64,000 nucleotides of DNA from an uncultured Alphaproteobacteria bacterium (lineage in GTDB: Bacteria > Pseudomonadota > Alphaproteobacteria > Micavibrionales > Micavibrionaceae). Location: NCBI GenBank assembly GCA_937923625.1, contig CALDTV010000010.1:1-64000 (forward strand). The letters run 5' to 3'. How positions within the stretch are numbered: position 1 is the stretch's first letter; each line of letters starts with the position of its first letter. Position numbers and translations under genes: made by a program. The notes under the pieces are model-generated. The model was not told the origin of the DNA and searched no databases. It worked only from the letters and a program-made list of their open reading frames with translations. Shown here piece by piece: positions 54,332-63,115 of the stretch.

Positions 54332-54874
54332 ATGAGTAGTCTCGCCACAACTGCAGTTCGTGCCGCTTTAGGGGCTGTAATGCGTCGTCGTGTTCCTGTA
54401 TCGCCAACAATTGCACGCATGCAATATATTTCACGGCTTAATCCCTTACAATATGTTGAGCTTAATGTTATCGGGAATCTAAGTGTACAAAACGCATTTG
54501 GACGAATTGCTGATGATGTGTCAGGCAAGCCGTATCGGCCTCACCTTTGGCATATTGATATAAAAATTGAACGAGGACAACGTATTGGGGATATTGCTGG
54601 TAATAACGCTTACAACATTCCTCAGGATAGCCGTGATATTAGAGTGAATATTGGGGACGGGTTGAATAGGCATGATTTTAACCAAATTTTTATTTCATTT
54701 TTTCCAGTCTTATCAAGTGGTTGTCTTAAGTATGATTTGTTAAAGTCACTTGAAGACGCTGCGAGACATATGTCTGAAATTAATAGTGTGGAGATCGCAT
54801 CACTTGTGAAAAATCTTAAAGGCTATGATTCCCAAATAGACTGTCGTACAGGACGGCCTGCTATGTTCCCTTAA
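54332..54874 (+). CDS. Hypothetical protein encoded opposite to the trmD-rplS genes
   Basis: 180 residues from an ATG at 54332 with a weak ribosome site. No signal peptide is clear. The first about 30 residues are basic (ALGAVMRRRVPVSPTIARMQ). Beta-rich middle (PHLWHIDIKIERGQRIGDIA; DIRVNIGDGLNRHDFNQIFI) and a helical end (LKSLEDAARHMSEINSVEIA). Not recognised. It lies on the plus strand between the minus-strand rplS and trmD genes, breaking an otherwise conserved linkage. Codon use is like its neighbours. Confidence 0.6.
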   Translation: MSSLATTAVRAALGAVMRRRVPVSPTIARMQYISRLNPLQYVELNVIGNLSVQNAFGRIADDVSGKPYRPHLWHIDIKIERGQRIGDIAGNNAYNIPQDSRDIRVNIGDGLNRHDFNQIFISFFPVLSSGCLKYDLLKSLEDAARHMSEINSVEIASLVKNLKGYDSQIDCRTGRPAMFP

Positions 54875-54885
54875 GTGCGATAGTT

Positions 54886-55572
54886 TTAAAGTAAATCGGG
54901 ACGAATTTTTTTTGTAATTTTTATCGACTGCTCTTCGCGCCATTCGTCAATTTTGGCGTGGTCGCCGTTTTTTAGGACTTCAGGAACGGAGTGCGTGACA
55001 CTTTTCGTATCTGTCCATTCAGCGGGACGGGTGTAATGAGGGTATTCTAAAAGGCCGTTTATGTTCTCACCAAAGCTTTCATTATCCGCTGTATCCGCAT
55101 TGCCCATAACATTAGGGAGAAGGCGAATGCAAGCATCCATCAAGATCATGGCGGCAGGCTCTCCGCCGCTTAAAACATAATCGCCGATAGATATTTCTTC
55201 AAAGTTATGCGCGTCCAAAATACGTTGGTCTACGCCTTCGTACCGTCCACATAATAGTGTTAGGTTCTCTTCTTGCGATAGCTCTTTTGCGAGGGCTTGG
55301 TTTAAGACCTTGCCGCGCGGGGACAGATATATTTTGCGCCCTTGATCGGGCACAGAAAGCAGGGCGCGTTCGATAATATCAGGGCGCATAACCATACCCG
55401 CACCGCCACCATAGGGTGTATCATCAACGCTTTTATGGTTGTCGGTGGCAAAATTACGAATATTTACGGTGTTAAATGACCAATCTCCGCGTTCCAGTGC
55501 TTTACCCGCCAAAGACTCTCCGAGCATGCTTGGAAACATATTAGGAAAGAGGGTGAGGATGTTAAATTTCAT
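54886..55572 (-). CDS. trmD: tRNA (guanine-N1-)-methyltransferase TrmD
   Basis: Methylates G37 of tRNAs reading CNN codons to prevent frameshifting. 228 residues: ILTLFPNMFPSMLGESLAGK, the DDTPYGGGAGMVMRPD loop, LLCGRYEGVDQRIL, and EISIGDYVLSGGEPAAMILM contribute the trefoil knot and SAM site. The C-terminal EYPHYTRPAEW block is present. ATG overlaps rimM by 4 bases. Confidence 0.97.
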   Translation of the reverse strand: MKFNILTLFPNMFPSMLGESLAGKALERGDWSFNTVNIRNFATDNHKSVDDTPYGGGAGMVMRPDIIERALLSVPDQGRKIYLSPRGKVLNQALAKELSQEENLTLLCGRYEGVDQRILDAHNFEEISIGDYVLSGGEPAAMILMDACIRLLPNVMGNADTADNESFGENINGLLEYPHYTRPAEWTDTKSVTHSVPEVLKNGDHAKIDEWREEQSIKITKKIRPDLL

Positions 55573-56078
55573 TCTCTTAAACCCTCTGGGATAACGACAA
55601 TAATTTGATCCTCTTGAATATCTAGGATGGTGTCGTCAGTCATGGGGAGATAAAAACTTTCACCATTTTCTGGTTGAATATCGAGCAGATCACCAGCGCC
55701 GAAATTTTGAAAGGCGATTATTTTTCCTATCGATTCGCCATCTTGGCTGATGCAGGGCAGGCCAATAATATCATTGATATAGAACTCACCTTCGTCAGGT
55801 TCGGGAAGGGAGTTTTTATGAATGAAGAGGTTGGTGCCGCGTAACTTTTCGGCTTCGGTGCGGTCGTTTATACCGTCAATCTCTGCGAGCCAATGTTTAG
55901 CGGTCGCATTTTTTAATTTAATTTTGAGAGTTTTTTCGCCAGTTTCGGCAGTGAATAAATCACCATTAAGTAGATCGGTATTTTCAACAAACACATGAAG
56001 TTTGACGAGCCCCTTGATACCGTGTGCCGTGGCAATTTTGGCCACGCATAATCGGTTGTCTTTGGGCTCGTCTGTCAT
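55569..56078 (-). CDS. rimM: 16S rRNA processing protein RimM
   Basis: 169 residues: KIATAHGIKGLVKLHVF, LRGTNLFIHKNSLPEPDEGE and YINDIIGLPCIS lead to the PRC-barrel end GDLLDIQPENGESFYLPM. RimM binds S19 and helps mature the 30S head. In the rpsP-rimM-trmD order; 17 bases after rpsP. Confidence 0.95.
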   Translation of the reverse strand: MTDEPKDNRLCVAKIATAHGIKGLVKLHVFVENTDLLNGDLFTAETGEKTLKIKLKNATAKHWLAEIDGINDRTEAEKLRGTNLFIHKNSLPEPDEGEFYINDIIGLPCISQDGESIGKIIAFQNFGAGDLLDIQPENGESFYLPMTDDTILDIQEDQIIVVIPEGLRE

Positions 56079-56095
56079 TTCTTAAAGCGAAGAAA

Positions 56096-56581
56096 TTAAT
56101 CTTCTTTTTTCGCTTCTTCAACAGGGGCTTCAGCTTCAGCAGCTGGTGCCTCCGCAGGAGCTTCCTCAGCAGGCGCATTCTTTGCTTCCTCAGCGGCGGC
56201 TTTTGCTTCTTCTTCAGCAGCTTTTGCGGCTTCAGCATTCGCTTTTTTCTTTTCTTCCTTATCGGCAATACGCATCTTTGTTTTTTCAGATGGCTGGCCT
56301 TTATTCGGGTTGTTGGGTGTTTCGGGCATGGGTGCAAGACCTGCTTTACCTAAAAACACAGCAACACGGTAAGATGGTTGTGCGCCTTCACCAAGCCAGT
56401 GCTTGATACGCTCCTCGTTTAAATTTACGCGGTTGTCATCATCTTTTGCGAGTAGTGGGTTATATGTACCCAAACGCTCGATGTAACGACCATCACGCGG
56501 CATGCGTTTATCCGCAACCACGATACGGTAGAATGGGCGGGATTTACGTCCACCTCTTGATAGTCTCATTGCTAGTGCCAT
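56096..56581 (-). CDS. rpsP: 30S ribosomal protein S16 with Ala/Glu-rich extension
   Basis: The first about 80 residues are standard S16 ([44 protein letters not shown]). The remaining about 80 residues form a Lys/Ala/Glu tail ([20 protein letters not shown]) like the one on L19 in this window. Such tails are known on alphaproteobacterial S16. First gene of the rpsP-rimM-trmD unit. Confidence 0.96.
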   Translation of the reverse strand: MALAMRLSRGGRKSRPFYRIVVADKRMPRDGRYIERLGTYNPLLAKDDDNRVNLNEERIKHWLGEGAQPSYRVAVFLGKAGLAPMPETPNNPNKGQPSEKTKMRIADKEEKKKANAEAAKAAEEEAKAAAEEAKNAPAEEAPAEAPAAEAEAPVEEAKKED

Positions 56582-56627
56582 TTTAGTTCTCCTTTAGTGT
56601 GTTTAAAATGTTTGTTTGTTAATTCGG

Positions 56628-58253
56628 TTATCTTTTCTTTTTCTTAGGTTTGCGGTTTTTCTTTGAACCGCCGCGTGTGGGAAGGCCGGGCATGCCCATG
56701 CCGCCGCCCATATTGCTCATCGGGCCGCCCAGACCTGCAAGGCCAGGCATTGTCGCGCCAGCAGCCATATTACCTGCATCATCAAATGGGTTCGCGCCTA
56801 ATGGCCCCTCATTATTCATGTCTTTGGCGAGGGCCTCGAAATCCATGTCGCCACCTTCCATGCCCCCACCCATACCTTGTGAAAGCATCTCAAGCTCATC
56901 GCCTTTGCCGCCCATAAGGGATTTCATTTGTTTCATCATGCCACCCATGCCCATCTTTTTGATGCGCTTCATGACTTGTTGCATTTGTTGTTGTTGCTTG
57001 CACAATTTATTGATTTCTTGAACGGTTGTTCCTGATCCTGCGGCGATACGTTTTTTACGCGAAGCATTCATAAGCGAAGGCTTTTCGCGCTCTTGTAATG
57101 TCATTGAAAGGATGATGGCTTCGTGTTTTTTCAACACGCTATCTGCCAAGCCATTTTCTTCCAGTTGCGATGCCATTTTGCCCAAGCCTGGTAGCATTTT
57201 CATCATCGCGCCTGCGCCGCCCATTTTGGACATTTGCTTCATTTGTTTTAAAAGGTCATTAAAATCAAACTGTCCTTTTTTTAACTTCTCTGCCATTTCG
57301 GCAGCGTCTTCTTGCTCGATATTCTCTGCGGCTTTTTCAACGAGGGAAACAACATCCCCCATACCAAGGATACGTCCCGCAATACGGTCAGGATAAAACG
57401 GCTCAATCTTATCCCATTGCTCGCCCGTTCCCATCAACTTGATCGGCTTACCCGTAACGGCCTTCATTGACATGGCGGCACCGCCGCGTGCGTCACCATC
57501 AATACGGGTCATCATTATGCCCGTGATACCAACTTTTTCATCGAACTCTTTGGCAACATTCACCGCGTCTTGTCCTGTCATCGCATCGACAACCAGTAAG
57601 GTTTCCGACGGATTGGAGAGTTTTGAGATCGCCGTGACTTCGGCCATTAATTCTTCATCAATGCTCAAACGCCCAGCAGTGTCGAGCATGACGATGTCAA
57701 AGCCGCCAAGCCTCGCCTCGCTCATCGCGCGTTTGGTAATATCAATCGGTGATTGGCCTTTAATGATCTCAAGCGTTGCAACGCCTGTTTGCTCACCCAA
57801 CACCGCGAGCTGTTCTTGCGCGGCGGGGCGTTGCGTATCAAGCGACGCCATCAAGATTTTCTTATTTTGCTTATCGCTTAAAAATTTGGAGATTTTCGCG
57901 GTCGAGGTCGTTTTACCAGACCCCTGTAAACCCACCATCAAAAACGCCGCGGGCGGCGCAGCATTAATATTTAATTCTTCAACGTCATTGCCGCCGAGCA
58001 TTTCGACCATGGTGTCGTGAACAATTTTGACGACTTGCTGACCAGGTGTGACGGATTTAACGACTTCTGCGCCAATCGCGCGAGATTTAACGATTTCAAT
58101 AAATTCTTTAACAACAGGAAGCGCAACATCGGCCTCAAGCAAAGCGACGCGAATTTCGCGTGCGGCATCATTGACTTCTGCCTCGGTCAGGTTGCCCTTA
58201 CCACGCAGTTTATCAAATATTCCGCCGAGTTTATCGCTTAAACTATCAAACAA
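56628..58253 (-). CDS. ffh: Signal recognition particle protein Ffh
   Basis: GTPase that binds signal sequences of nascent membrane proteins with 4.5S RNA. 541 residues: N domain (LSDKLGGIFDKLRGKG), G domain with GLQGSGKTTSTAKI, the SLDTQRPAAQEQL loop, VMLDTAGRL and TRIDGDARGGAAMS, then the Met-rich M domain (LKQMKQMSKMGGAGAMMKML). The C-terminus is a Gly/Met-rich tail (GGGMEGGDMDF) and a basic KKNRKPKKKKR end. Downstream ftsY and this gene form the SRP pathway. Confidence 0.97.
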   Translation of the reverse strand: MFDSLSDKLGGIFDKLRGKGNLTEAEVNDAAREIRVALLEADVALPVVKEFIEIVKSRAIGAEVVKSVTPGQQVVKIVHDTMVEMLGGNDVEELNINAAPPAAFLMVGLQGSGKTTSTAKISKFLSDKQNKKILMASLDTQRPAAQEQLAVLGEQTGVATLEIIKGQSPIDITKRAMSEARLGGFDIVMLDTAGRLSIDEELMAEVTAISKLSNPSETLLVVDAMTGQDAVNVAKEFDEKVGITGIMMTRIDGDARGGAAMSMKAVTGKPIKLMGTGEQWDKIEPFYPDRIAGRILGMGDVVSLVEKAAENIEQEDAAEMAEKLKKGQFDFNDLLKQMKQMSKMGGAGAMMKMLPGLGKMASQLEENGLADSVLKKHEAIILSMTLQEREKPSLMNASRKKRIAAGSGTTVQEINKLCKQQQQMQQVMKRIKKMGMGGMMKQMKSLMGGKGDELEMLSQGMGGGMEGGDMDFEALAKDMNNEGPLGANPFDDAGNMAAGATMPGLAGLGGPMSNMGGGMGMPGLPTRGGSKKNRKPKKKKR

Positions 58254-58282
58254 CCTTTGAATCCTTCATAAATAGCAAAATC

Positions 58283-58318
58283 GCCCCGGTGAGCGTATCT
58301 TCGCCGACCGAGGGGTAC
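58283..58318 (-). promoter_or_regulatory. GC-rich hairpin in the ffh leader
   Basis: CCCCGGT with ACCGAGGGG about 16 bases apart, with one bulged A, within the 5' leader of ffh. There is no T-run, so it is not a terminator. It could be an mRNA structure affecting ffh translation; no other evidence. Confidence 0.35.
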
Positions 58319-58368
58319 CGTTAAGCACTAGCCATTAACAATGACAGTGAATTTGAAGGTTTTTTACC

Positions 58369-58397
58369 CATTATGCTTGTGGTATGCAAGCATAATG
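58369..58397. promoter_or_regulatory. Palindrome upstream of alr (possible operator)
   Basis: Perfect 11-bp inverted repeat CATTATGCTTG / CAAGCATAATG with a 7-base spacer, 31 bases before the alr start. No T-run follows, so an operator for a dimeric regulator is more likely than a terminator. Confidence 0.5.
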
Positions 58398-58428
58398 TTG
58401 AATTTTAAAAAAATGCATGGGTTGGGGA

Positions 58429-59553
58429 ATGTCTGAATACGATCAATACATAAGAAATACTTGGTTTGAAATCGATCTCAATCAGTTTCAAAAGAATATT
58501 CAGATCATTAAAGATCATGTCAAAACGAGAGTTCTAGTTGTTGTCAAGGCGAATGCTTATGGACACGGCCTTGTTAAATGTGGATTGGCCGCCGAAGAAT
58601 CCGGTGCAACTATGTTGGGCGTTGCAACGGTAGGAGAGGCATCTTTACTTCGCAAAGCTGATGTGAAAATTCCGCTACTTCGTATGACGGCTTATGGTGA
58701 GAATGAAATGGAAAGCTTCATAAAAGATGATATTCATTTCTTCGTTTGGACAGTAGAACAAATTGAAAGTGCGAATAGGATTGCGGAGGTCAAGGGCAAA
58801 AAGGCGAACGTTCATTTAAAAGTTGATACGGGTATGGGGCGTGCAGGTGTTTTTGCTGAAAACGTAAAACTTGTCGTAGAAATTATTAAAAAATCAGGAA
58901 ACGTTAATTTTGAAGGTGTTTGTAGCCACTTTCACACCGCTGATATGATTGAGACTGATTCTGTCTTTAGGCAAATTGATAAATTTGAACAAGCTTTAAG
59001 CACTCTTGATGATATGGGCATCACGCCACCATATATCCATTTATCTAATTCTCCCGCGTTATTAAGATTTAAAGAGGCGCGTTATAATATGGTGCGGACG
59101 GGTGTTATTACTTATGGACAATATTATGAGCGCAATACAGAGCTTTTTGATGGAATGAAAGCTATGGGGACATGGAAGGCCAGGCTTGTCTCTGTCAAAA
59201 CATTGCCGCCAAACCATGGTGTTAGCTACAGCCTTAAATATAGAACTGAAAAAGAAGAGCGTATTGGCATTATTCCTGTTGGATATGCGGATGGCTTTCA
59301 CCGCCGACCATTAGGAGCAAATAAGGTTTTACTGAATGGAAGGCGTGTAAATGTTATCGGTAGCGTTTGTATGGATCAATGTATGATTAAAATTCCTGAC
59401 GATTTAGACGCGCAAATAGGTGATGAAGTGGTTATTATGGGCGGGCAAGGAAGTGACTATATAGACTCTCTTGATATCGCAGACGCATGGGGCACAAATA
59501 ATTATGAAGTTTTTGCTAATATTAGTGACCGTGTTCCTCGGGTTTATATTTGA
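58429..59553 (+). CDS. alr: Alanine racemase
   Basis: PLP enzyme that makes D-alanine for peptidoglycan. The ATG at 58429 (MSEYDQYIRNTWFEIDLNQF) has GGGGA nearby; an ATG at 58417 is an alternative. The catalytic Lys is in VVVKANAYGHG, LKVDTGMGRAGV and GVCSHFHTADMIETD are conserved, and the second catalytic Tyr is in VSYSLKYRT. 374 residues. Its upstream region has the palindrome described separately. Confidence 0.94.
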   Translation: MSEYDQYIRNTWFEIDLNQFQKNIQIIKDHVKTRVLVVVKANAYGHGLVKCGLAAEESGATMLGVATVGEASLLRKADVKIPLLRMTAYGENEMESFIKDDIHFFVWTVEQIESANRIAEVKGKKANVHLKVDTGMGRAGVFAENVKLVVEIIKKSGNVNFEGVCSHFHTADMIETDSVFRQIDKFEQALSTLDDMGITPPYIHLSNSPALLRFKEARYNMVRTGVITYGQYYERNTELFDGMKAMGTWKARLVSVKTLPPNHGVSYSLKYRTEKEERIGIIPVGYADGFHRRPLGANKVLLNGRRVNVIGSVCMDQCMIKIPDDLDAQIGDEVVIMGGQGSDYIDSLDIADAWGTNNYEVFANISDRVPRVYI

Positions 59554-59586
59554 CGAAATTTTATAACCGCTGTAAATCCATTGCAT

Positions 59587-60840
59587 ATGACTAAAAACCC
59601 ACCTGAACTCGTCACCTTTGGCTGTCGTCTCAATACTTATGAGAGCGAGGTAATGCGCGGCCATGCGCAAAAGGCGGGGATGGGCGATGCCATTATCTTT
59701 AATACCTGTGCGGTGACCAAGGAAGCCGAAAGGCAAGCACGGCAAGCCATTCGCCGTGCAAGGCGGGATAATCCAAACGCGAAAATCATTGTCACCGGCT
59801 GTTCCGCACAGATTGATCCGGATACTTACGCACAAATGGATGAGGTCGATCAAATTATTGGTAATGATTTGAAGTTAAAAGCCGAAAGCTGGGGGATAGA
59901 AGGGGCGGAGCGCGTCCTGGTCAATGATATTATGTCCGTGAAGGAAACGGCAGGGCATTTAATCGAGGGGATTGAAGGGCAGGCGCGGGCGTTTATTCAG
60001 GTTCAAAATGGCTGTGATCATCGCTGTACCTTTTGTATTATCCCCTATGGCCGTGGAAATTCGCGCTCCGTGCCTATCGGTGAGATTAGCGATCAAGTAC
60101 GGAAATTGGTGGAGAGCGGCTATAACGAAGTTGTGATGACAGGCGTCGATGTGACCTCGTACGGTGCGGATTTACCGGGTCAGCCGAGCCTGGGGCAGAT
60201 GATCCGCCGTGTGTTGGCGCTGGTGCCTGAGTTGCCGCGTTTGCGCCTCTCCTCGCTTGACCCTGTTGAGATTGACGAAGACCTTTGGCGTTTGATCGCC
60301 GAAGAGCCGCGCTTGATGCCGCATTTGCACATGAGTCTGCAAGCAGGCGACGATATGATCTTGAAACGCATGAAAAGACGCCATTTACGCAGTGATGCGA
60401 TAGAAATGTGCCGTAAAGCGCGTGAATTCCGCCCTGATATGGCCTTTGGAGCGGATATTATTGCCGGTTTTCCAACGGAAACCGACGAAATGTTCCAAAA
60501 CACCCTCGATATTGTCGAAGAATGTGATTTAACCTTCCTTCATGTGTTTCCTTATAGCGAACGTCCCGGAACGCCCGCCGCAAAAATCCCAAACCAAGTG
60601 CCGGTGCCGGAGCGTAAAGAGCGAGCAGCACGGTTACGGGCGCAAGGCGAAAAACAGCTGCAAAAATTCCTGCGATCTCACACGAATAAAAAACGACAAG
60701 TCATTGTAGAAAAAGGAAATATTGGCCGCACGGAGCACTTCGCCGAAGTGCGCTTAGATCAAGAATGCGAGGCCGGTAGCTTAGTGAATGTGATGACGGG
60801 CGATGTTGATGGCACTTTACTAACCTCTAAGGCCGTATAA
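59587..60840 (+). CDS. mtaB: tRNA t6A37 methylthiotransferase MtaB
   Basis: Radical-SAM enzyme adding a methylthio group to t6A37 of ANN-decoding tRNAs. 417 residues. N-terminal UPF0004 domain with the extra cluster Cys (LVTFGCRLNTYESEVM, FNTCAVTKEAERQARQ, IVTGCSAQIDPDTYAQ); radical-SAM CDHRCTFCIIPYGRGNSRS; a later FGADIIAGFPTETDEMF block and C-terminal TRAM-like region. CRLNTYES (rather than the CQMNxYDS of MiaB) supports MtaB. GC content appears higher than its neighbours. Confidence 0.93.
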   Translation: MTKNPPELVTFGCRLNTYESEVMRGHAQKAGMGDAIIFNTCAVTKEAERQARQAIRRARRDNPNAKIIVTGCSAQIDPDTYAQMDEVDQIIGNDLKLKAESWGIEGAERVLVNDIMSVKETAGHLIEGIEGQARAFIQVQNGCDHRCTFCIIPYGRGNSRSVPIGEISDQVRKLVESGYNEVVMTGVDVTSYGADLPGQPSLGQMIRRVLALVPELPRLRLSSLDPVEIDEDLWRLIAEEPRLMPHLHMSLQAGDDMILKRMKRRHLRSDAIEMCRKAREFRPDMAFGADIIAGFPTETDEMFQNTLDIVEECDLTFLHVFPYSERPGTPAAKIPNQVPVPERKERAARLRAQGEKQLQKFLRSHTNKKRQVIVEKGNIGRTEHFAEVRLDQECEAGSLVNVMTGDVDGTLLTSKAV

Positions 60841-60922
60841 ATTATTTGCATAATTTTTATTTCTGCTCAATGACAGTAATAGCGAATTATATGTTTTAGG
60901 GAAAATAACTATTAATAGATAG

Positions 60923-61480
60923 CTACATGTTTTTTCTAAATTCTGCACAGTGAACACTATTCCAAAATTTTTCACCATGATAAATAGTCCAATCAAGAGC
61001 ATTTTTTATATTATGATGGTGTGAATCCATCCTTCCTTGTAGGTCTTGTTCAAAACCATCAAATGAGCTACGCATATTTGCTACATGGTATGCTTGACGA
61101 CAGCCTTTACCTAAAACGCGTTGAATAACATCAGCATCTATTTGGGTAAAAGGAATGCCTGAAACACCTCCTGCGCCACCTCCGGCAGCGGCAAATCTAC
61201 GATTTGAAAGTATTTTAAATTCTTCCAGGGAATAGGCGGCAATTTTATTAAAAAAATCATATTCTAGAAGCGGGGCTTTACTTCCAGTATTTACTATAAC
61301 GGAATTTGGACCTGAAGCTTCGTAAGCAACACCTTCAGCGGTGCCTAAAGTTTTAGCTTTTGTGTTAAGAGATATTATACCTTCTAACGCCGCATTATGT
61401 AAGTTGTTACTCTCAATACATGATTTTACGCCTATGAGGACACCTATAGAAGCAACCACACCAAAAATTCTGCCAATCAT
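60923..61480 (-). CDS. Hypothetical protein with one N-terminal membrane helix
   Basis: 185 residues, starts MIGRIFGVVASIGVLIGVKSC. The N-terminal hydrophobic stretch may be a signal anchor; a lipobox is not convincing (VKSC). The rest is mixed alpha/beta with a Gly-rich stretch (AAGGGAGGVSGIPFTQIDAD), a QRVLGKGCRQAYH motif and a HHHNIK-like DSHHHNIKNALDWT. Several Cys and His suggest metal binding or disulfides, but no family is recognised. Opposite in strand to its neighbours mtaB and ftsY. Confidence 0.58.
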   Translation of the reverse strand: MIGRIFGVVASIGVLIGVKSCIESNNLHNAALEGIISLNTKAKTLGTAEGVAYEASGPNSVIVNTGSKAPLLEYDFFNKIAAYSLEEFKILSNRRFAAAGGGAGGVSGIPFTQIDADVIQRVLGKGCRQAYHVANMRSSFDGFEQDLQGRMDSHHHNIKNALDWTIYHGEKFWNSVHCAEFRKNM

Positions 61481-61583
61481 CAGCTAATCTTTCTTTATTA
61501 TTTCATATATATATTACTTTATTTTCATAAGGTCAATGCAAAAATGACTTTTTAAAATAAGTTTTTAAGAGTATGAATGAGAC

Positions 61584-62759
61584 ATGGTTTTTTGGCGGAA
61601 AAAGAAGAATGCGGGCGCACAGGAGCGTGAAGAGCAAGATGATGAATTATTACATCATAAAACCGACCCCGCGTTGGAGCCTGCGACTGAATATGACGCT
61701 GAGATAGACGAGGCCGCGAAGGCACGTTTAAATAAATCCGAAGATGACATTATCGAGGAATTGATTGAAACTCCCGTACCTGATCATACGCCCGAGCAAG
61801 ACAGCGTTGAGGCGGAAGAGTTGGGTGATCATTCAAACGAAGGCGGGTGGTTATCCCGTCTTACCAAAGGCTTATCAAAATCATCTAATAAATTAGGTCA
61901 AAATATTACGGACGTGTTTACCAAGCGTAAACTGGACGCAGACGCGCTGGAGGAGTTGGAAGACATTCTGATTACGGCTGATATTGGCCCCAAAACATCG
62001 GCAAAAATGGTCGCAGATTTTAGTGAAAATAGATTTGATAAAGAAATCGAACGCGGGGAAGTTCAAAAAGCACTTGCGGAACAGATTACGGACATGCTTA
62101 CCCCTGTGGCAGTGCCGCTGAATATTGAGGAAGCGGAGACGAAACCCTTCGTGATGTTGGTTTGCGGTGTGAACGGCGCGGGAAAGACGACAACCATTGG
62201 TAAGTTGGCGTATGAGTATCACATGAAGCAGCATAAAAAAGTGATGATCGCCGCGGGTGATACGTTCCGCGCGGCGGCTGTCGAGCAGCTCGATGTCTGG
62301 GCGCAGCGTGCGCATGTGCCGCTGGTGAAAAAAGATATTGGCGCAGACAGCGCGGCAGTGGCGTATGAAGCCATTGAAAAAGCCAAGGCCGAGAATGTTG
62401 ATCTGTTGATGATTGATACGGCGGGTCGTTTGCAGAATAAGGCCAATTTAATGGAAGAATTGGCCAAAATGATCCGCGTGATCAAAAAACAAGATGAAAC
62501 CGCCCCGCATGCGGTGGTTTTGGTGCTGGACTCCACTACGGGGCAAAACGCGCACTCCCAAGTGCAACATTTTAAGGATGTTGTTGATGTCACGGGACTT
62601 GTGGTCACAAAGCTAGATGGCTCTGCTAAAGGCGGAGTCGTTGTATCGCTAGCCGAGCAATTTGGTCTGCCGATCCATGCTGTGGGGGTGGGGGAGAAGA
62701 TAGAGGACTTAAGCCCCTTCAGCGCCAAGGACTTCGCCAAAGCACTGATGGGGTCATAA
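61584..62759 (+). CDS. ftsY: Signal recognition particle receptor FtsY
   Basis: SRP receptor GTPase. 391 residues: an acidic N-terminal A domain to about residue 85, the N domain (SSNKLGQNITDVFTKRKLD, LEELEDILITADIG), then the G domain with CGVNGAGKTTTIGKLAYEY, GDTFRAAAVEQLDVW, MIDTAGRLQNK, VVTKLDGSAKGGVVVSLAE and the GVGEKIEDLSPF end. Works with Ffh at 56628. The ATG at 61584 is assigned with no strong ribosome site nearby. Confidence 0.97.
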   Translation: MVFWRKKKNAGAQEREEQDDELLHHKTDPALEPATEYDAEIDEAAKARLNKSEDDIIEELIETPVPDHTPEQDSVEAEELGDHSNEGGWLSRLTKGLSKSSNKLGQNITDVFTKRKLDADALEELEDILITADIGPKTSAKMVADFSENRFDKEIERGEVQKALAEQITDMLTPVAVPLNIEEAETKPFVMLVCGVNGAGKTTTIGKLAYEYHMKQHKKVMIAAGDTFRAAAVEQLDVWAQRAHVPLVKKDIGADSAAVAYEAIEKAKAENVDLLMIDTAGRLQNKANLMEELAKMIRVIKKQDETAPHAVVLVLDSTTGQNAHSQVQHFKDVVDVTGLVVTKLDGSAKGGVVVSLAEQFGLPIHAVGVGEKIEDLSPFSAKDFAKALMGS

Positions 62760-62882
62760 GTCAGTGATACTCTTTCGTAATTTTTACGCTGGGTAAAAAT
62801 ACTTGTATAAACATAATACCATAACTATATTCCATAACAAAGATGTTTTTTACTTTTTTTCAAAGAGTGTGTCGCCTTAGTG

Positions 62883-63071
62883 ATGCAAAATACGCCTATG
62901 CCGCTTCACGATAAGCCGAAGTCGTCTTCGGGGGCAGATCAATTCTTTGGTGCCTTAAACCAGCACCTTGGTATTTTGGTTGATGCTTGGAAGGTTTGTA
63001 AGGCGAATCATATGCCTAAAGTACATTCCAGAAAATTTAGACCTGTGACGGAAGCTTTTGTTCTGCAATGA
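62883..63071 (+). CDS. Possible small protein upstream of amn
   Basis: 62 residues (MQNTPMPLHDKPKSSSGADQ then FFGALNQHLGILVDAWKVC). The sequence has a plausible amphipathic helix and composition like real coding DNA, but no clear ribosome site and no recognised family. It lies alone in the gap between ftsY and amn. Could be a real small gene or chance. Confidence 0.35.
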   Translation: MQNTPMPLHDKPKSSSGADQFFGALNQHLGILVDAWKVCKANHMPKVHSRKFRPVTEAFVLQ

Positions 63072-63115
63072 TATCTAATTCATTGAATTTTCATTATTTT
63101 AGGCGATAATGGTGA

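Noticed and set aside
58261-58330. Possible 4.5S SRP RNA next to ffh
   Set aside because: The hairpin lacks the conserved SRP RNA loop and tail sequence, so it is listed only as a leader structure.
62777-62797. ATTTTTAC / GTAAAAAT inverted repeat after ftsY
   Set aside because: AT-only stem without a T-run; too weak to call as a terminator.
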